Assembly (NCBI GenBank): GCA_026225055.1 | Contig: JAMFSA010000167.1 | Location: 1-64,000, forward strand | DNA length: 64,000 nucleotides | Direction: 5' to 3' | Origin: Mucilaginibacter xinganensis | GTDB lineage: Bacteria; Bacteroidota; Bacteroidia; Sphingobacteriales; Sphingobacteriaceae | Shown: piece after piece, positions 9,072-18,389 of the stretch | How positions within the stretch are numbered: position 1 is the stretch's first letter | Layout: each line of letters opens with the position of its first letter | Notes under the pieces: model-generated | What the model saw: the letters and a program-made list of their open reading frames with translations, nothing else | What the model was told of the DNA's origin: nothing | Databases searched by the model: none | Translations under genes and position numbers: made by a program

Positions 9072-12000
9072 ATGATAAATTCAAATGAATACATCTTCTT
9101 TGAAGCGGACCAGGTGCTCACTAACGACCACCTGAATGAGTCATTCAATTACCTGGATCACCAGGCCCGCTGGACACGCAACAAGCTGATTGGGATAGGT
9201 ATTGCTTGTGGCCTGGAGATCGTTATTCACAGCAATGGTATTGAAATAACCAAGGGCTGTGGCGTTACATCTCAGGGTTACCTTATTGTTCAGCATAAAG
9301 AAAAATATACGTATTACATCAATTACACCCAGATCCCTATCCCTAAAGACCTGCCCTTTAAACATGGCACCGACCTGCCTTTTTTTGAAGGTTACGGCAC
9401 CAGCGGCAAGCAGATCTACCTGTTGCTTACAGATGATCAGCAAAAGGCGCTCGAACCGGCTAAGAAAGCGACAGCTGTTGCCATTGATACCACCAGTACG
9501 TTTTTGGATGATTACGCCGTGGCCCTGTTCCTGGAGATGAAAGAAACCGACCTGAAAAATTGCGATATGCTGGATTGCAATAACATGGGCGAAAAGATAG
9601 TATTTACGGTAAGGCCGTTGCTGGTTCCCATTGCTGATCTGGTAACATTAAGAAATGGTGTGCCCGATAAGATCAAGCTAACTAAAAACGATTACCAGAT
9701 CAACCTGAAACGTTACAACGTACCTTATGCGCCATTAAAAACAAGCATAGAGGTTTTAGAGGCATTTATAAAAATTGTTGATAATACTGTTTTAACTGAG
9801 CTAAGCGATGCCTTAAATTACCTGTATGAAGAATACGGCGACCTGCTAAAGCTCGATCTAAATCCGTTTGTGTTTTTGTTATCGGAGCTGAAACTAATAC
9901 GGGAACGCATAATTAAGGAAGCGCCGTACTTTATAGAGTATTTTTATGATTTTATTGATGACCTGATCAAAGCCTATTATGAGCTTTCGGAAAAAGTAGC
10001 CGGCCTGTCGGAATGTTGCCCGGATGTTAACCTGTTCCCGCTGCACCTGATTTTGGGCAGTGCCTCACAATCAACCGATGCGTTTTTAAAAGATCCGTAT
10101 CGCGATTACTTTATCTACTCCGGCCTGTTCTCAAAAATGGAGGGCGATGCTGCCGAGGCAACGCTATTGTTTAAGCGCATATTGGTAATGCTGCGGGAGT
10201 TTGCCATCCAAACAGAAAAAACGATCATCATAACACCGAGCCAGTACGAGTGGCCGCCGCTTTCGGCACGGGCCATACCTTACTACTATTTTAAAACTAC
10301 CGGGCGTATTTTAAAGGGTGTGGATACTGACAGACTGGGTGATATTTTAAAATTAACCGGCAAAGGAGGTACAGAATTATATAAATACTGGAACTATGAG
10401 AAAACTCTAAAAAAAGAAGAAACCTTAAACCTGAGTTATCATTCGGATAGTTATACCAGCAAAAAGTTTATAACAGACCCGCTTTTGTATGATATTGAGA
10501 AGTATAATTTTTTCAGGATAGAAGGGCATATCGGCCAAAATTACAGGATCGCCTTAGAGCGTATCATCTTGGAACGGAATAATTATAACCTGCCTTTTGA
10601 GGTGGTAGCTGTATCGGCAGATCAACTGCGTTTAAGCGCGCCACTACCCGATTGCAGCATGCAGGACCTGGATACAGCTTATAACTTAATAATAGGCGAT
10701 GCCGCCTGTAAGATCCACACCCTATTTTGCTATATCAGCAATATGCCGCTCAGGTCGAGGTTTGATGAGGCTGGCGGTAATCTGGGCACTACAATTTTTG
10801 AACATGCTCAACCGAAAGCCGATGCAAACAGCACGACAATAGGCACCGGCTTATATAACGACAGTACTTTTTCAAGCTATAAATTGAGGAGTTCACTGGA
10901 ATTTGAAACACCAATAACTATTAGCACTGCTTATAAACGCGGTGACTTTTTAAGAAAGAACTGCCCTCCAACTGAAGAAACTATCGGTTGGTATTATCTG
11001 CGGGCACTGGACAGTAGCGGAAAATTCAGAAACCCATTGCGGTCTGTCCTCACTCAGTCAAAAGACAATCAGCTATTGCTTGCCGAATACCATTTCTTCC
11101 AATTTATAGAGTTTGTTGAGGATCTGATGTTCATCCTTTATACCCACACGCTGGCCGAAATTAATATCGAGCTGCTGGTAAGAGCATATCGTGAATACCT
11201 GGAAATGGCCGTAATAGTTATCAGGCTGTTATTAGAAATTGCCGACGAGGATGCTGATAACAGCACCACTGATGCCGCCGGAAACACCACCGATTATGTT
11301 TCATTTGATGAATCTGGCGAACTGATACTGCTTAACGATGAGATGAGCTTACTGCTTTCTATGTGTGTTGATGAGCGTATAGATGTATTAAAAAGAGAAT
11401 ATATGCTGCGCCTCCGCAACTATCAGCAACAGCTAACCTTCTTAAACTACTACAAAAAGCACCCGGGCCTTGAACATAAAGCCGGTGTACCCAAAGGCGG
11501 CACATTTGTGCTGGTTTATGATGGCGAAGAGCGTTTACTACGTGAACCCGTTAATGCGGTAGGTATTACTGTTGAGCGGGGAAGTGAACTGGATGTGGCA
11601 AAAGGAATTGAAGCCTATGAGCCTACAGACGACACCAAATCGCCATACAGCACCGAGCTTACTAAAATGATATTAAAGTTTGTTGAGGATTGTAAGGGTG
11701 CGCCAACTACATCAAAAACACCAATTGTAACCGCGTTAAATCCGCCGGTAGTTGGAACCAGGCGAGGATTAATAGAAGGCGCGGTAATAGCTGATTTCTA
11801 TATTCCATATCTCTGCTGTTCAGATTGCGCTCCGGTAGCTTACATTATGCCTGAGCCAAGGCCGGTAAAACCAACTAAACCCGTGCAACAGCCAACCATT
11901 AAATCCGCCGGCCCTTTTTGCAGTAATGATAGCGACACGCAGCAACTTACAGGTACACCAACCGGCGGTACATTCGGCGATAGTAAGGGCGCGGCCATAA

Positions 12001-12443
12001 CAGGGATAAATGCCGATGGGTCATTTATCCCCGCTAATCTGGCACCGGATTCGTATGATGTTTATTATACCGTATCGAACGTTACATCTGCCAAAACCAC
12101 AATTGTGATAACCGACGCGGGTAGTGATTTTACATTCCCGACTGAGGTTACTGGGGTGGAACCATCAGATATAGAATTTGATGCGGCTAATCTTGAAAGC
12201 GGGGTAATATACAATTGGCAGATCACCCCTGATAATAAGCTGCTGATGCCTGATCCAAGTACAGCTACAACCTCAAAATTCACCGCGAGGTTAAATCCGC
12301 AGGCACAAGGTGAAGAACCCAACGGCGTAACGGTAACACTTACAATAGCAAATGGTGGCTGTAAAAGCGCTACCAGCAAAAATCTTTTAATCACAATTAA
12401 CGATAGCCAAAGTGGCGTTACAATAACATTAGAAGGCAGTTAA
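9072..12443 (+). CDS. eCIS-associated large protein with Ig-like C-terminal domains, possible fibre or baseplate-cage component
   Basis: A 1123-residue protein without a recognised enzymatic domain. The N-terminus (EADQVLTNDHLNESFNYLD ... KLIGIGIACGLEI) is a segment I associate with Bacteroidota eCIS loci. The middle is helical and acidic. From about residue 940 there is a proline-rich linker (PRPVKPTKPVQQP) followed by two Ig/PKD-like modules. The first starts GPFCSNDSDTQQLTGTPTGG and ends in a YDVYYTV strand; the second contains IYNWQIT and GVTVTLTIANGGCKSAT. Such modules are usual in Bacteroidota surface adhesins. Context suggests a structural component exposed at the baseplate, perhaps a receptor-binding fibre; that is inference. 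The tape-measure ATG follows immediately after the stop. Confidence 0.7.
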   Translation: MINSNEYIFFEADQVLTNDHLNESFNYLDHQARWTRNKLIGIGIACGLEIVIHSNGIEITKGCGVTSQGYLIVQHKEKYTYYINYTQIPIPKDLPFKHGTDLPFFEGYGTSGKQIYLLLTDDQQKALEPAKKATAVAIDTTSTFLDDYAVALFLEMKETDLKNCDMLDCNNMGEKIVFTVRPLLVPIADLVTLRNGVPDKIKLTKNDYQINLKRYNVPYAPLKTSIEVLEAFIKIVDNTVLTELSDALNYLYEEYGDLLKLDLNPFVFLLSELKLIRERIIKEAPYFIEYFYDFIDDLIKAYYELSEKVAGLSECCPDVNLFPLHLILGSASQSTDAFLKDPYRDYFIYSGLFSKMEGDAAEATLLFKRILVMLREFAIQTEKTIIITPSQYEWPPLSARAIPYYYFKTTGRILKGVDTDRLGDILKLTGKGGTELYKYWNYEKTLKKEETLNLSYHSDSYTSKKFITDPLLYDIEKYNFFRIEGHIGQNYRIALERIILERNNYNLPFEVVAVSADQLRLSAPLPDCSMQDLDTAYNLIIGDAACKIHTLFCYISNMPLRSRFDEAGGNLGTTIFEHAQPKADANSTTIGTGLYNDSTFSSYKLRSSLEFETPITISTAYKRGDFLRKNCPPTEETIGWYYLRALDSSGKFRNPLRSVLTQSKDNQLLLAEYHFFQFIEFVEDLMFILYTHTLAEINIELLVRAYREYLEMAVIVIRLLLEIADEDADNSTTDAAGNTTDYVSFDESGELILLNDEMSLLLSMCVDERIDVLKREYMLRLRNYQQQLTFLNYYKKHPGLEHKAGVPKGGTFVLVYDGEERLLREPVNAVGITVERGSELDVAKGIEAYEPTDDTKSPYSTELTKMILKFVEDCKGAPTTSKTPIVTALNPPVVGTRRGLIEGAVIADFYIPYLCCSDCAPVAYIMPEPRPVKPTKPVQQPTIKSAGPFCSNDSDTQQLTGTPTGGTFGDSKGAAITGINADGSFIPANLAPDSYDVYYTVSNVTSAKTTIVITDAGSDFTFPTEVTGVEPSDIEFDAANLESGVIYNWQITPDNKLLMPDPSTATTSKFTARLNPQAQGEEPNGVTVTLTIANGGCKSATSKNLLITINDSQSGVTITLEGS

Positions 12444-13994
12444 ATGGTAAGGCACATCATCCACCGGCAACAAATTATCCTTAATCTCTCAAAACGGGAA
12501 TATGCGGGTGCTTTGCAGGCAAGCGTAAGCAGCCTGATGCAGCATGAGTTGGAAGCCGGTATTGATGCCGTATTTAATAATGTATTTCCTGAGGATAGGA
12601 TTATCCGTATTGATAGGCTGCAGTTAGACCTCGGCACCGTAAATCAGCAAAACTTTGAGAACGAATTTAAGGCACAATTGCTGAGCGAACTGGCTAAAAG
12701 CCTGTCGCAGCAAAAAGATAATTTAGGCTATGCTGATGGTGCCGGGGTACTAAGTAAAGAACAATCATTAATCGGCGCGCTCATCTATTTTTTGGAGAAA
12801 GGCTACCTGCCATGGTACCAGTCGGCTGCCACTATGGATGTCTGGGAAACGGAGATCCTGAACAGTTTTACCACCCGGCAATACCAACAGTTTTTTGAAA
12901 AGGTATTGCTAAAGCAGCCCGTTAACGAGGCGGTCATTGAACGGCTGATTCAGCAATTTTCCGATAAATTTTTAGGCGAATTATTGTCTGGCGCAATGCC
13001 TGACTTTGGTGTTTCATGGGAACTGATCTATAATGATATGACACTGATAGTGCATAGTCTCACCGAACAAACAAATACATTACGCCGCACAATATGGCAA
13101 TATATTTTTAAGGCTTTGCCCGAAAAAAGAGGTAATAAACTTAGCTATCATGTGTTAGAGCAGCTTGCCAGACACTTTAATATTAAAGGTGATGCTATAA
13201 GCAAGAAAAAGGAAGAACAAATATTAGCAAACCTGCAAACCAATATCGTAGAGGCTGATTTTAAGGAACTAATTATTTGTATAAAACAATCGTTTAAAAC
13301 AAATAAATATAAAAAAAGAGATAAAAATACCGATCTTATTGATGCGGATGGCGCTTTTGTTAACCCAAATCCCACTCTAAAAGATGGCATTGCGAAAGCA
13401 GAATCGGCTATTGAAAATGACGGTCAATCATCAGTAAAAAAAGAAAAGCCGAAGCAAGCGCAACGCAAAAAAGATACCCAGGTAATAGCTGGTGATGTAA
13501 TATTTGTTAACAACAGCGGCACGGTAATATTGCACCCGTTTTTAAAGCCTTATTTTGAAAGTCTGGAGCTTTTGGCAGAGAAGAAGTTTGTAAGCGACGA
13601 AGCCCGGCAGCGTGCCGTATTGCTGCTGCATTACCTGGCCACCGGCGAAACAAAAGTGGCTGAATTTAATCTCACCTTACAAAAGGTAATGTGCGGGCAT
13701 CCACTGGATGATACGTTGCCGGATGAGCTGCAGTTAACAGAAAAGGAGATCACTGAATCGGAGAATTTATTGAATTCCGTAACCAATTATTGGGTACCTT
13801 TAAATAACACATCTATACAAGGCTTACGCAACTCTTTTTTACAGCGCGAAGGTAAGCTTGAACTCAAGGAAAACGGCTGGCTGCTCACCATTGAACAAAA
13901 AACACTGGATATATTATTGGGCAAACTGCCCTGGGGAATTTCAACCATCCGCCTGCCATGGATGGAACAATTATTAAACGTGGATTGGTATTAA
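12444..13994 (+). CDS. contractile injection system tape measure protein
   Basis: A 516-residue protein matching the CIS tape-measure family (CIS_TMP, Afp14-like), which sets particle length. Diagnostic features are the N-terminal HIIHRQQIILNLSKREYAGA and the IDRLQLDLG motif (~residues 52-60). The C-terminal block NNSGTVILHPFLKPYFESLE is followed by RQRAVLLLHYLATGE and a VMCGHPLDD element. A lysine-rich hydrophilic stretch (residues ~285-345) separates the two conserved blocks, and this variable-length middle is the usual place for length differences. The ATG directly abuts the previous stop. The cargo cassette begins 11 bp downstream. Confidence 0.9.
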   Translation: MVRHIIHRQQIILNLSKREYAGALQASVSSLMQHELEAGIDAVFNNVFPEDRIIRIDRLQLDLGTVNQQNFENEFKAQLLSELAKSLSQQKDNLGYADGAGVLSKEQSLIGALIYFLEKGYLPWYQSAATMDVWETEILNSFTTRQYQQFFEKVLLKQPVNEAVIERLIQQFSDKFLGELLSGAMPDFGVSWELIYNDMTLIVHSLTEQTNTLRRTIWQYIFKALPEKRGNKLSYHVLEQLARHFNIKGDAISKKKEEQILANLQTNIVEADFKELIICIKQSFKTNKYKKRDKNTDLIDADGAFVNPNPTLKDGIAKAESAIENDGQSSVKKEKPKQAQRKKDTQVIAGDVIFVNNSGTVILHPFLKPYFESLELLAEKKFVSDEARQRAVLLLHYLATGETKVAEFNLTLQKVMCGHPLDDTLPDELQLTEKEITESENLLNSVTNYWVPLNNTSIQGLRNSFLQREGKLELKENGWLLTIEQKTLDILLGKLPWGISTIRLPWMEQLLNVDWY

Positions 13995-14005
13995 CTTGAC
14001 ATTTT

Positions 14006-15169
14006 ATGAAGGAAAGTAAGCAATCAGCACAACCGGAAAGCAGCTCTTTAAAAAGCAGTGGTTTGTTTTTTAAGGATCATATCATACAGGCCAAGCTCAG
14101 CATAAACCAGCCCAATGATGTGTACGAGCAACAAGCCGACCATATGGCCGACCAGGTAATGCGCATGCCCGATCCATTAGTAAAACAATCGCCCTTTTTT
14201 AAACCTGCCATTAGTGCTGTGCAGCGCAAATGCCACGAGTGCGAAGAGGATGATAAAAAACTACACCGTAAAGAAAGTTCCACCGGCGAAGTGCATGCCG
14301 ATAGTCAGCTTAATAATTATGTGAGCTCCTTAGGCTCAACAGGCCAGTCGATGTCATCAACAGCACGGCAGTTTTTTGAGCCGAGGTTCGGTTATAATTT
14401 TTCAAATGTTAAGCTCCATACCGATTCTGTTGCGGCAAAATCGGCACAATCCATCAATGCGCTGGCTTATACCAGCGGCAATAATATAGTTTTTAATAAC
14501 AACCAATATTCGCCCGAAAGTGATAGCGGCAAAAAGCTGATAGCACACGAACTTACCCATGTGGTGCAGCAGGGCTTAACAAACCAAAGTATCCAGCGGC
14601 AAATAGACCCATTAGATGGGGGCTTGCCACCAGGTGGATTACCCCAGCCCACTGATGGCGGGCAGCAGGGTGCTACACAGGAAGGTTCTTCTTCAAGTTC
14701 AAGCGGTTCAAGCGGAGCAGGCGACGGAGGCGGTGGCCCGGCGCCATCGGGCGAATGCCGTGTAGATGTAAGGGCCACCAAGATCTCCGGATTAGGAGGC
14801 TTACCGGTTTATCACCTTTTTGTTATACTGCACAACAAAACATCGGGTGCCGAAACTTATTACCGTGGCGGCCCAGGTAGCAGGGGAGCTTCTTACGGTA
14901 ATATTATTACCAAGAATGGCAGTTATGTGGCTGGTACTATTGATTGGGAGCCATCGGCTCCATCAGTTACTGTGCAGGACCCTGTAGATTGTGCAACAAC
15001 AGACGCCTGCTTTGTAAGGGAATTAAGGCGGATTGATGGTACAGCCACACCGTATGCACCTACCGGCCCTAACAGCAATACGGTAGCGCGAACAATACTT
15101 AATAAATGCAGTATTAATGAAGATAAACCGGTTTGGGTAGCGCCGGGCTGGGGCGATCCTGTTTTATAA
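14006..15169 (+). CDS. eCIS cargo candidate 1: DUF4157 (eCIS-core) protein with unassigned C-terminal domain
   Basis: A 387-residue protein. It has a leader with KLSINQPNDVYEQQADHMAD, a Cys motif (QRKCHECEED), then the DUF4157 core (FEPRFGYNFSNVKLHTDSVA ... ALAYTSGNNIVF) ending in HELTHVVQQ at residues 181-189. A Gly/Ser/Gln-rich linker (~200-248) leads to a C-terminal domain of ~135 residues containing VYHLFVIL, YYRGGPGS and a conserved-looking GPNSNT near the end. That combination faintly recalls papain-like or NlpC-type folds, but no catalytic Cys can be placed, so no function is claimed. DUF4157 proteins are strongly linked to eCIS loci as loaded effectors. An 88-residue gene follows 3 bp later and may be an accessory. 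Confidence 0.85.
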   Translation: MKESKQSAQPESSSLKSSGLFFKDHIIQAKLSINQPNDVYEQQADHMADQVMRMPDPLVKQSPFFKPAISAVQRKCHECEEDDKKLHRKESSTGEVHADSQLNNYVSSLGSTGQSMSSTARQFFEPRFGYNFSNVKLHTDSVAAKSAQSINALAYTSGNNIVFNNNQYSPESDSGKKLIAHELTHVVQQGLTNQSIQRQIDPLDGGLPPGGLPQPTDGGQQGATQEGSSSSSSGSSGAGDGGGGPAPSGECRVDVRATKISGLGGLPVYHLFVILHNKTSGAETYYRGGPGSRGASYGNIITKNGSYVAGTIDWEPSAPSVTVQDPVDCATTDACFVRELRRIDGTATPYAPTGPNSNTVARTILNKCSINEDKPVWVAPGWGDPVL

Positions 15170-15172
15170 AAA

Positions 15173-15439
15173 ATGAAGATGAAATTTAAACCGAAAGAGG
15201 AATTACAAGAATATTTGGTAACGCAGTTTCCAATAAATACAACAAAGCACAATACCATAGCCAATTGGTTAAAGGAGAATGGATTTGAATATTCCGCGAT
15301 TACTGGTAATGTAGTATATGCGTCGATTATCAGCGAAAAAAAGCTTTTAACAACCACCAAATTGTTGGTGCAGTTTGTTTTTACGCCCGATAAATTATTG
15401 AAACAAATAATTGTTGAAGAGGGAATAACAGGGTTATAA
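15173..15439 (+). CDS. small hypothetical protein paired with DUF4157 cargo 1
   Basis: An 88-residue soluble protein with no family I recognise. It is mixed alpha/beta in pattern (charged N-terminal helix, then strands NVVYASIIS and LLVQFVFTPDKLLKQIIVEE) and has no signal peptide or transmembrane segment. It starts 3 bp after the preceding cargo gene stops, with a second ATG two codons in, so it is almost certainly co-translated. Small genes directly behind a toxin candidate often encode a chaperone, loading factor or immunity protein. Here that is only an inference from position. Confidence 0.6.
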   Translation: MKMKFKPKEELQEYLVTQFPINTTKHNTIANWLKENGFEYSAITGNVVYASIISEKKLLTTTKLLVQFVFTPDKLLKQIIVEEGITGL

Positions 15440-15483
15440 CAGGTGCTGTAAATATTGATGTAACGAATTGTAAATGATATAAT

Positions 15484-16434
15484 ATGGGATCAACAACATG
15501 CAAAACCCGGCGTTGTGAATCGGCGCGATCGGGTACCGGCAGACAGGCATTTTTTCAGGCTAAACTTAGCATAAACCAGGAAAACGATGTTTATGAACAG
15601 GAAGCCGACCATATAGCCGATAATGTTATGCGGATGGGGGATAATGCCATCGGCCAAAAAAGCTTTTTCAAGCCATCGGCTATACAACGAAAGTGCAGTG
15701 CGGGGAATGAAGGTGTGAGCAGTAGTGACGTGGATAGTTACGTCGGCTCGTTAAATTCATCGGGCCGGCCACTGTCCGAAAATAGCCGTAAATTCTTTGA
15801 GCCCAAATTCGGCCGCGATTTTTCTGATGTTAAATTGCATACAGATCCGTCAGCGGCAAAATCGGCGCAAGCTATAAATGCGCTCGCTTATACTTCGGGC
15901 AACAACATTGTTTTTAATACCGCCCAGTATTCGCCGGATAGTGAAAAGGGCAAAAAGTTACTGGCGCATGAATTAACCCATGTGGTACAGCAAAACAGCG
16001 GTGCAACCCCTGCCGTACAAAGAATGCTGGCCTGCCCTACGCATTTAGATGATAGCGACCCGGTGCCGCCGGGCTTTAAACCTTATTTCGGTAGCACGAG
16101 TGTATTTCATTGCGGTTTCAGAACAATTCTTGAAGACAGGGCCCCCACACCAGATGACCCGATGAATGAATGTGTTTATGATCATTCGGGAACATTAGTT
16201 ACCGATAGCCATCCAAATGCCGGCTGCCAGGGAACACCTGATCAGTATGATTCCAAATCACATCCTATAAAGCATGCTGTTCTTGATTCCGGAGGTATTG
16301 TGCGGGCCGGAGGCCCTGCATTATTATCATCAATGGGGCATGCTGCCGGCGAAGCTGTAGACGCCGTAACACAGCCAATAAGAGACGCAGGTAGTTGGCT
16401 GGAGCGTGGGGTTAGGGGCCTTTATGGAATGTAA
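15484..16434 (+). CDS. eCIS cargo candidate 2: DUF4157 protein with Cys/His-rich C-terminal domain
   Basis: A 316-residue protein with the same leader (FFQAKLSINQENDVYEQEAD) and DUF4157 core (FEPKFGRDFSDVKLHTDPSA), ending in HELTHVVQQ at residues 162-170. Its Cys motif is degenerate: QRKCSAGNEG has only the first Cys of the KCxxCE found in the three full-length siblings. The C-terminal ~140 residues contain STSVFHCGFRTILEDR, DDPMNECVYDHSGTLV and HPNAGCQGTPDQYD, then IKHAVLDSGG, and finish with an alpha-helical amphipathic tail. The Cys and His residues could form a metal site or a catalytic centre, but I cannot assign the domain. It is preceded by a 44-bp gap. Confidence 0.83.
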   Translation: MGSTTCKTRRCESARSGTGRQAFFQAKLSINQENDVYEQEADHIADNVMRMGDNAIGQKSFFKPSAIQRKCSAGNEGVSSSDVDSYVGSLNSSGRPLSENSRKFFEPKFGRDFSDVKLHTDPSAAKSAQAINALAYTSGNNIVFNTAQYSPDSEKGKKLLAHELTHVVQQNSGATPAVQRMLACPTHLDDSDPVPPGFKPYFGSTSVFHCGFRTILEDRAPTPDDPMNECVYDHSGTLVTDSHPNAGCQGTPDQYDSKSHPIKHAVLDSGGIVRAGGPALLSSMGHAAGEAVDAVTQPIRDAGSWLERGVRGLYGM

Positions 16435-16557
16435 TATTACTGCTTATGTAATGTAGAAAATTAGATAATATTAAAAAATGCCGAATACTATGACATACTG
16501 TGTATGCCTCAGCTATCAACTTTAAACTATTAGCTACAACCGTTCAAACCAGATGAT

Positions 16558-17199
16558 ATGAATGCGATGCCCTTGGAAAACTATAATAAACACTTTATGA
16601 ATGAATTTATAAAAGATATGGAAGAATTACGGCAAGAGTTGCCCGAACCATTCTTTGTAAAAAAGAGGATAGGTGAATTTTATAATAGCGCGGTTGCAAG
16701 GAAAATGATAGAAGATGGGCCATTAACCGTCAATAATATTTTGGAGTATTTGGGAGAAAATCCCCGTCCCGGGTTGGTCGCACCGGCTGTACTGCTGCTT
16801 TCCTTTTTTGATCCGCAGCAATTTTACAGCAGGCTTTTAGAAATATTAAGGTATGCGGGCCGGCCCATTATTGAAGCCTTTGAATTTGGTTTTTGGCTGA
16901 TAAGACTGGATGAAAAGAAAATAGCCGCAGATCTGGTAAAGCTGGCTAATGAAAATGCAAATGTACTGCTGCTACTGCAAAGGCCGGTGATAAAGGCATT
17001 TAAAAAAGATCTGCAAAAATTTATCGAAAGCAGAAGAATGCCACTGTCATTATATGCTATTTACTGTTATAAATATACTTTGGATAAAGCCGATGTGTTC
17101 TTTCTCGAAAAGATCTCCAGGTGGGAAGACCTGCCGGATGTTGCTGTTGAGGCTGATATTTGTTTAAAAAGATTATATACTTCTTCGGATGATGAGTAA
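16558..17199 (+). CDS. hypothetical all-helical protein within the eCIS cargo cassette
   Basis: A 213-residue protein I do not recognise. It is predicted by eye to be entirely alpha-helical, with amphipathic helices such as PAVLLLSFFDPQQFYSRLLE and AADLVKLANENANVLLLLQR that look like HEAT- or TPR-like scaffold repeats. There is no signal peptide and no catalytic motif. It has neither the leader nor the DUF4157 core, so it is probably not cargo. Position between two cargo genes suggests an adaptor, chaperone or immunity role, by inference. It is preceded by a 123-bp AT-rich gap without a recognisable gene. Confidence 0.65.
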   Translation: MNAMPLENYNKHFMNEFIKDMEELRQELPEPFFVKKRIGEFYNSAVARKMIEDGPLTVNNILEYLGENPRPGLVAPAVLLLSFFDPQQFYSRLLEILRYAGRPIIEAFEFGFWLIRLDEKKIAADLVKLANENANVLLLLQRPVIKAFKKDLQKFIESRRMPLSLYAIYCYKYTLDKADVFFLEKISRWEDLPDVAVEADICLKRLYTSSDDE

Positions 17200-17257
17200 C
17201 CGGACAGGTAAAATTTACATGATTTAATATTTTCTGTTCACATTTTAATTGAACTAA

Positions 17258-18388
17258 TTGGATAAGGCAAGTCTACAAGTGGCAAAACAAAATAACCCGG
17301 TGATATCATCGGGGGCTAAGCCGCTATTTTTTCAACCCAAGCTCAGCATCAATCAACCCAATGATGCTTATGAACAGGAGGCTGATCATGTGGCTGACCG
17401 GGTTATGCGCATGATCGACCCTTTAGCAAAACCCGCAAGCTTTTTTAAACCCGCCGGTAAAACTATACAGCGTAAATGTGCGCATTGCGAACAGGAAGAA
17501 ATGCTGCACCGCAAAGAAGATTCCGCAGGCGAAGCTGGGGGTAGCAGCCAGTTGGATAGCTACGTAAGTTCATTAAGCACAACGGGGCAAACCCTTTCGG
17601 CAAGCAGCCGGCAATATTTTGAACCGCGTTTCGGGCATGATTTTTCCAATGTCCGTATTCATACGGATTCAGGTGCCGCACAATCGGCACAATCAATAAA
17701 TGCATTGGCTTATACTACAGGGAATAATATTGTTTTTAACAGCGGGCAGTATTCGCCCGAAACACCCACTGGTCAACGTTTAATGGCGCATGAGCTAACC
17801 CATGTAATTCAACAAGGAGACAATGTGGTAAGAAGATATGGGCACGATAAGTATTGTGATGAGGAAAAATACCTGAAACCTTATATATGGCCGGGACATG
17901 CCGCGGCGCTTACCATGCTCAGTAATGTGATGCAGGCGTTTCAAAGTAATGACCCAAGGTTAGATCAATATATTCCTTTGTTTTTTTGCGGGGATGCCAT
18001 TAACCATAAACAAGAAATCCAAAATTCATTTGCCGCTATTCAAAAAGCGATAGGGCAAAATTATATGTATCACTGTAATGATGCCAGCAATCAAAACTCT
18101 GGTGCCAAAGCATGTAACGGCGAACGCGCGGAAACAGATTTGGACTGGTTTTCCGGGCTTCATGATATCACCTTATGTTTTGATCAGATAAACAGCAGTT
18201 GGACCACTGCCGACGTAGGGGGATTGATAGTTCATGAAAATTGGCACAGGGCGTTTGACAAGAGTACGCACGATTGGGCTTTAAAGGGAAATCCGCCGGA
18301 TTGCGGTTACGGTTGTAACAGCACTACCGCATTATTAGATAACCCTGATTCATATGGTTGTTTGGCTAAATTATTTTTGAACGGATAA
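17258..18388 (+). CDS. eCIS cargo candidate 3: DUF4157 protein with aspzincin-like metallopeptidase domain
   Basis: A 376-residue protein that must start at a non-ATG codon: TTG at 17258 (or GTG 21 bases later), because the first in-frame ATG lies after the conserved leader FFQPKLSINQPNDAYEQEAD. The Cys motif QRKCAHCEQEE and the DUF4157 core lead to HELTHVIQQ at 178-186. The C-terminal domain has a second zinc motif, HENWH at 326-330, followed by LLDNPDSYGC near the end (D361, D364, Y366). HExxH with a late Asp in an N/D-x-DSY context is the arrangement of deuterolysin/aspzincin (M35-like) peptidases, and several Cys could form disulfides. So a proteolytic warhead is likely; the exact family is inferred. 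Confidence 0.85.
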   Translation: MDKASLQVAKQNNPVISSGAKPLFFQPKLSINQPNDAYEQEADHVADRVMRMIDPLAKPASFFKPAGKTIQRKCAHCEQEEMLHRKEDSAGEAGGSSQLDSYVSSLSTTGQTLSASSRQYFEPRFGHDFSNVRIHTDSGAAQSAQSINALAYTTGNNIVFNSGQYSPETPTGQRLMAHELTHVIQQGDNVVRRYGHDKYCDEEKYLKPYIWPGHAAALTMLSNVMQAFQSNDPRLDQYIPLFFCGDAINHKQEIQNSFAAIQKAIGQNYMYHCNDASNQNSGAKACNGERAETDLDWFSGLHDITLCFDQINSSWTTADVGGLIVHENWHRAFDKSTHDWALKGNPPDCGYGCNSTTALLDNPDSYGCLAKLFLNG

Positions 18389-18389
18389 A

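Noticed and set aside
1..13994. Type VI secretion system
   Set aside because: The spike and PAAR could fit T6SS, but there are no TssJLM membrane genes or ClpV; the tape measure and eCIS ATPase fit an extracellular particle.
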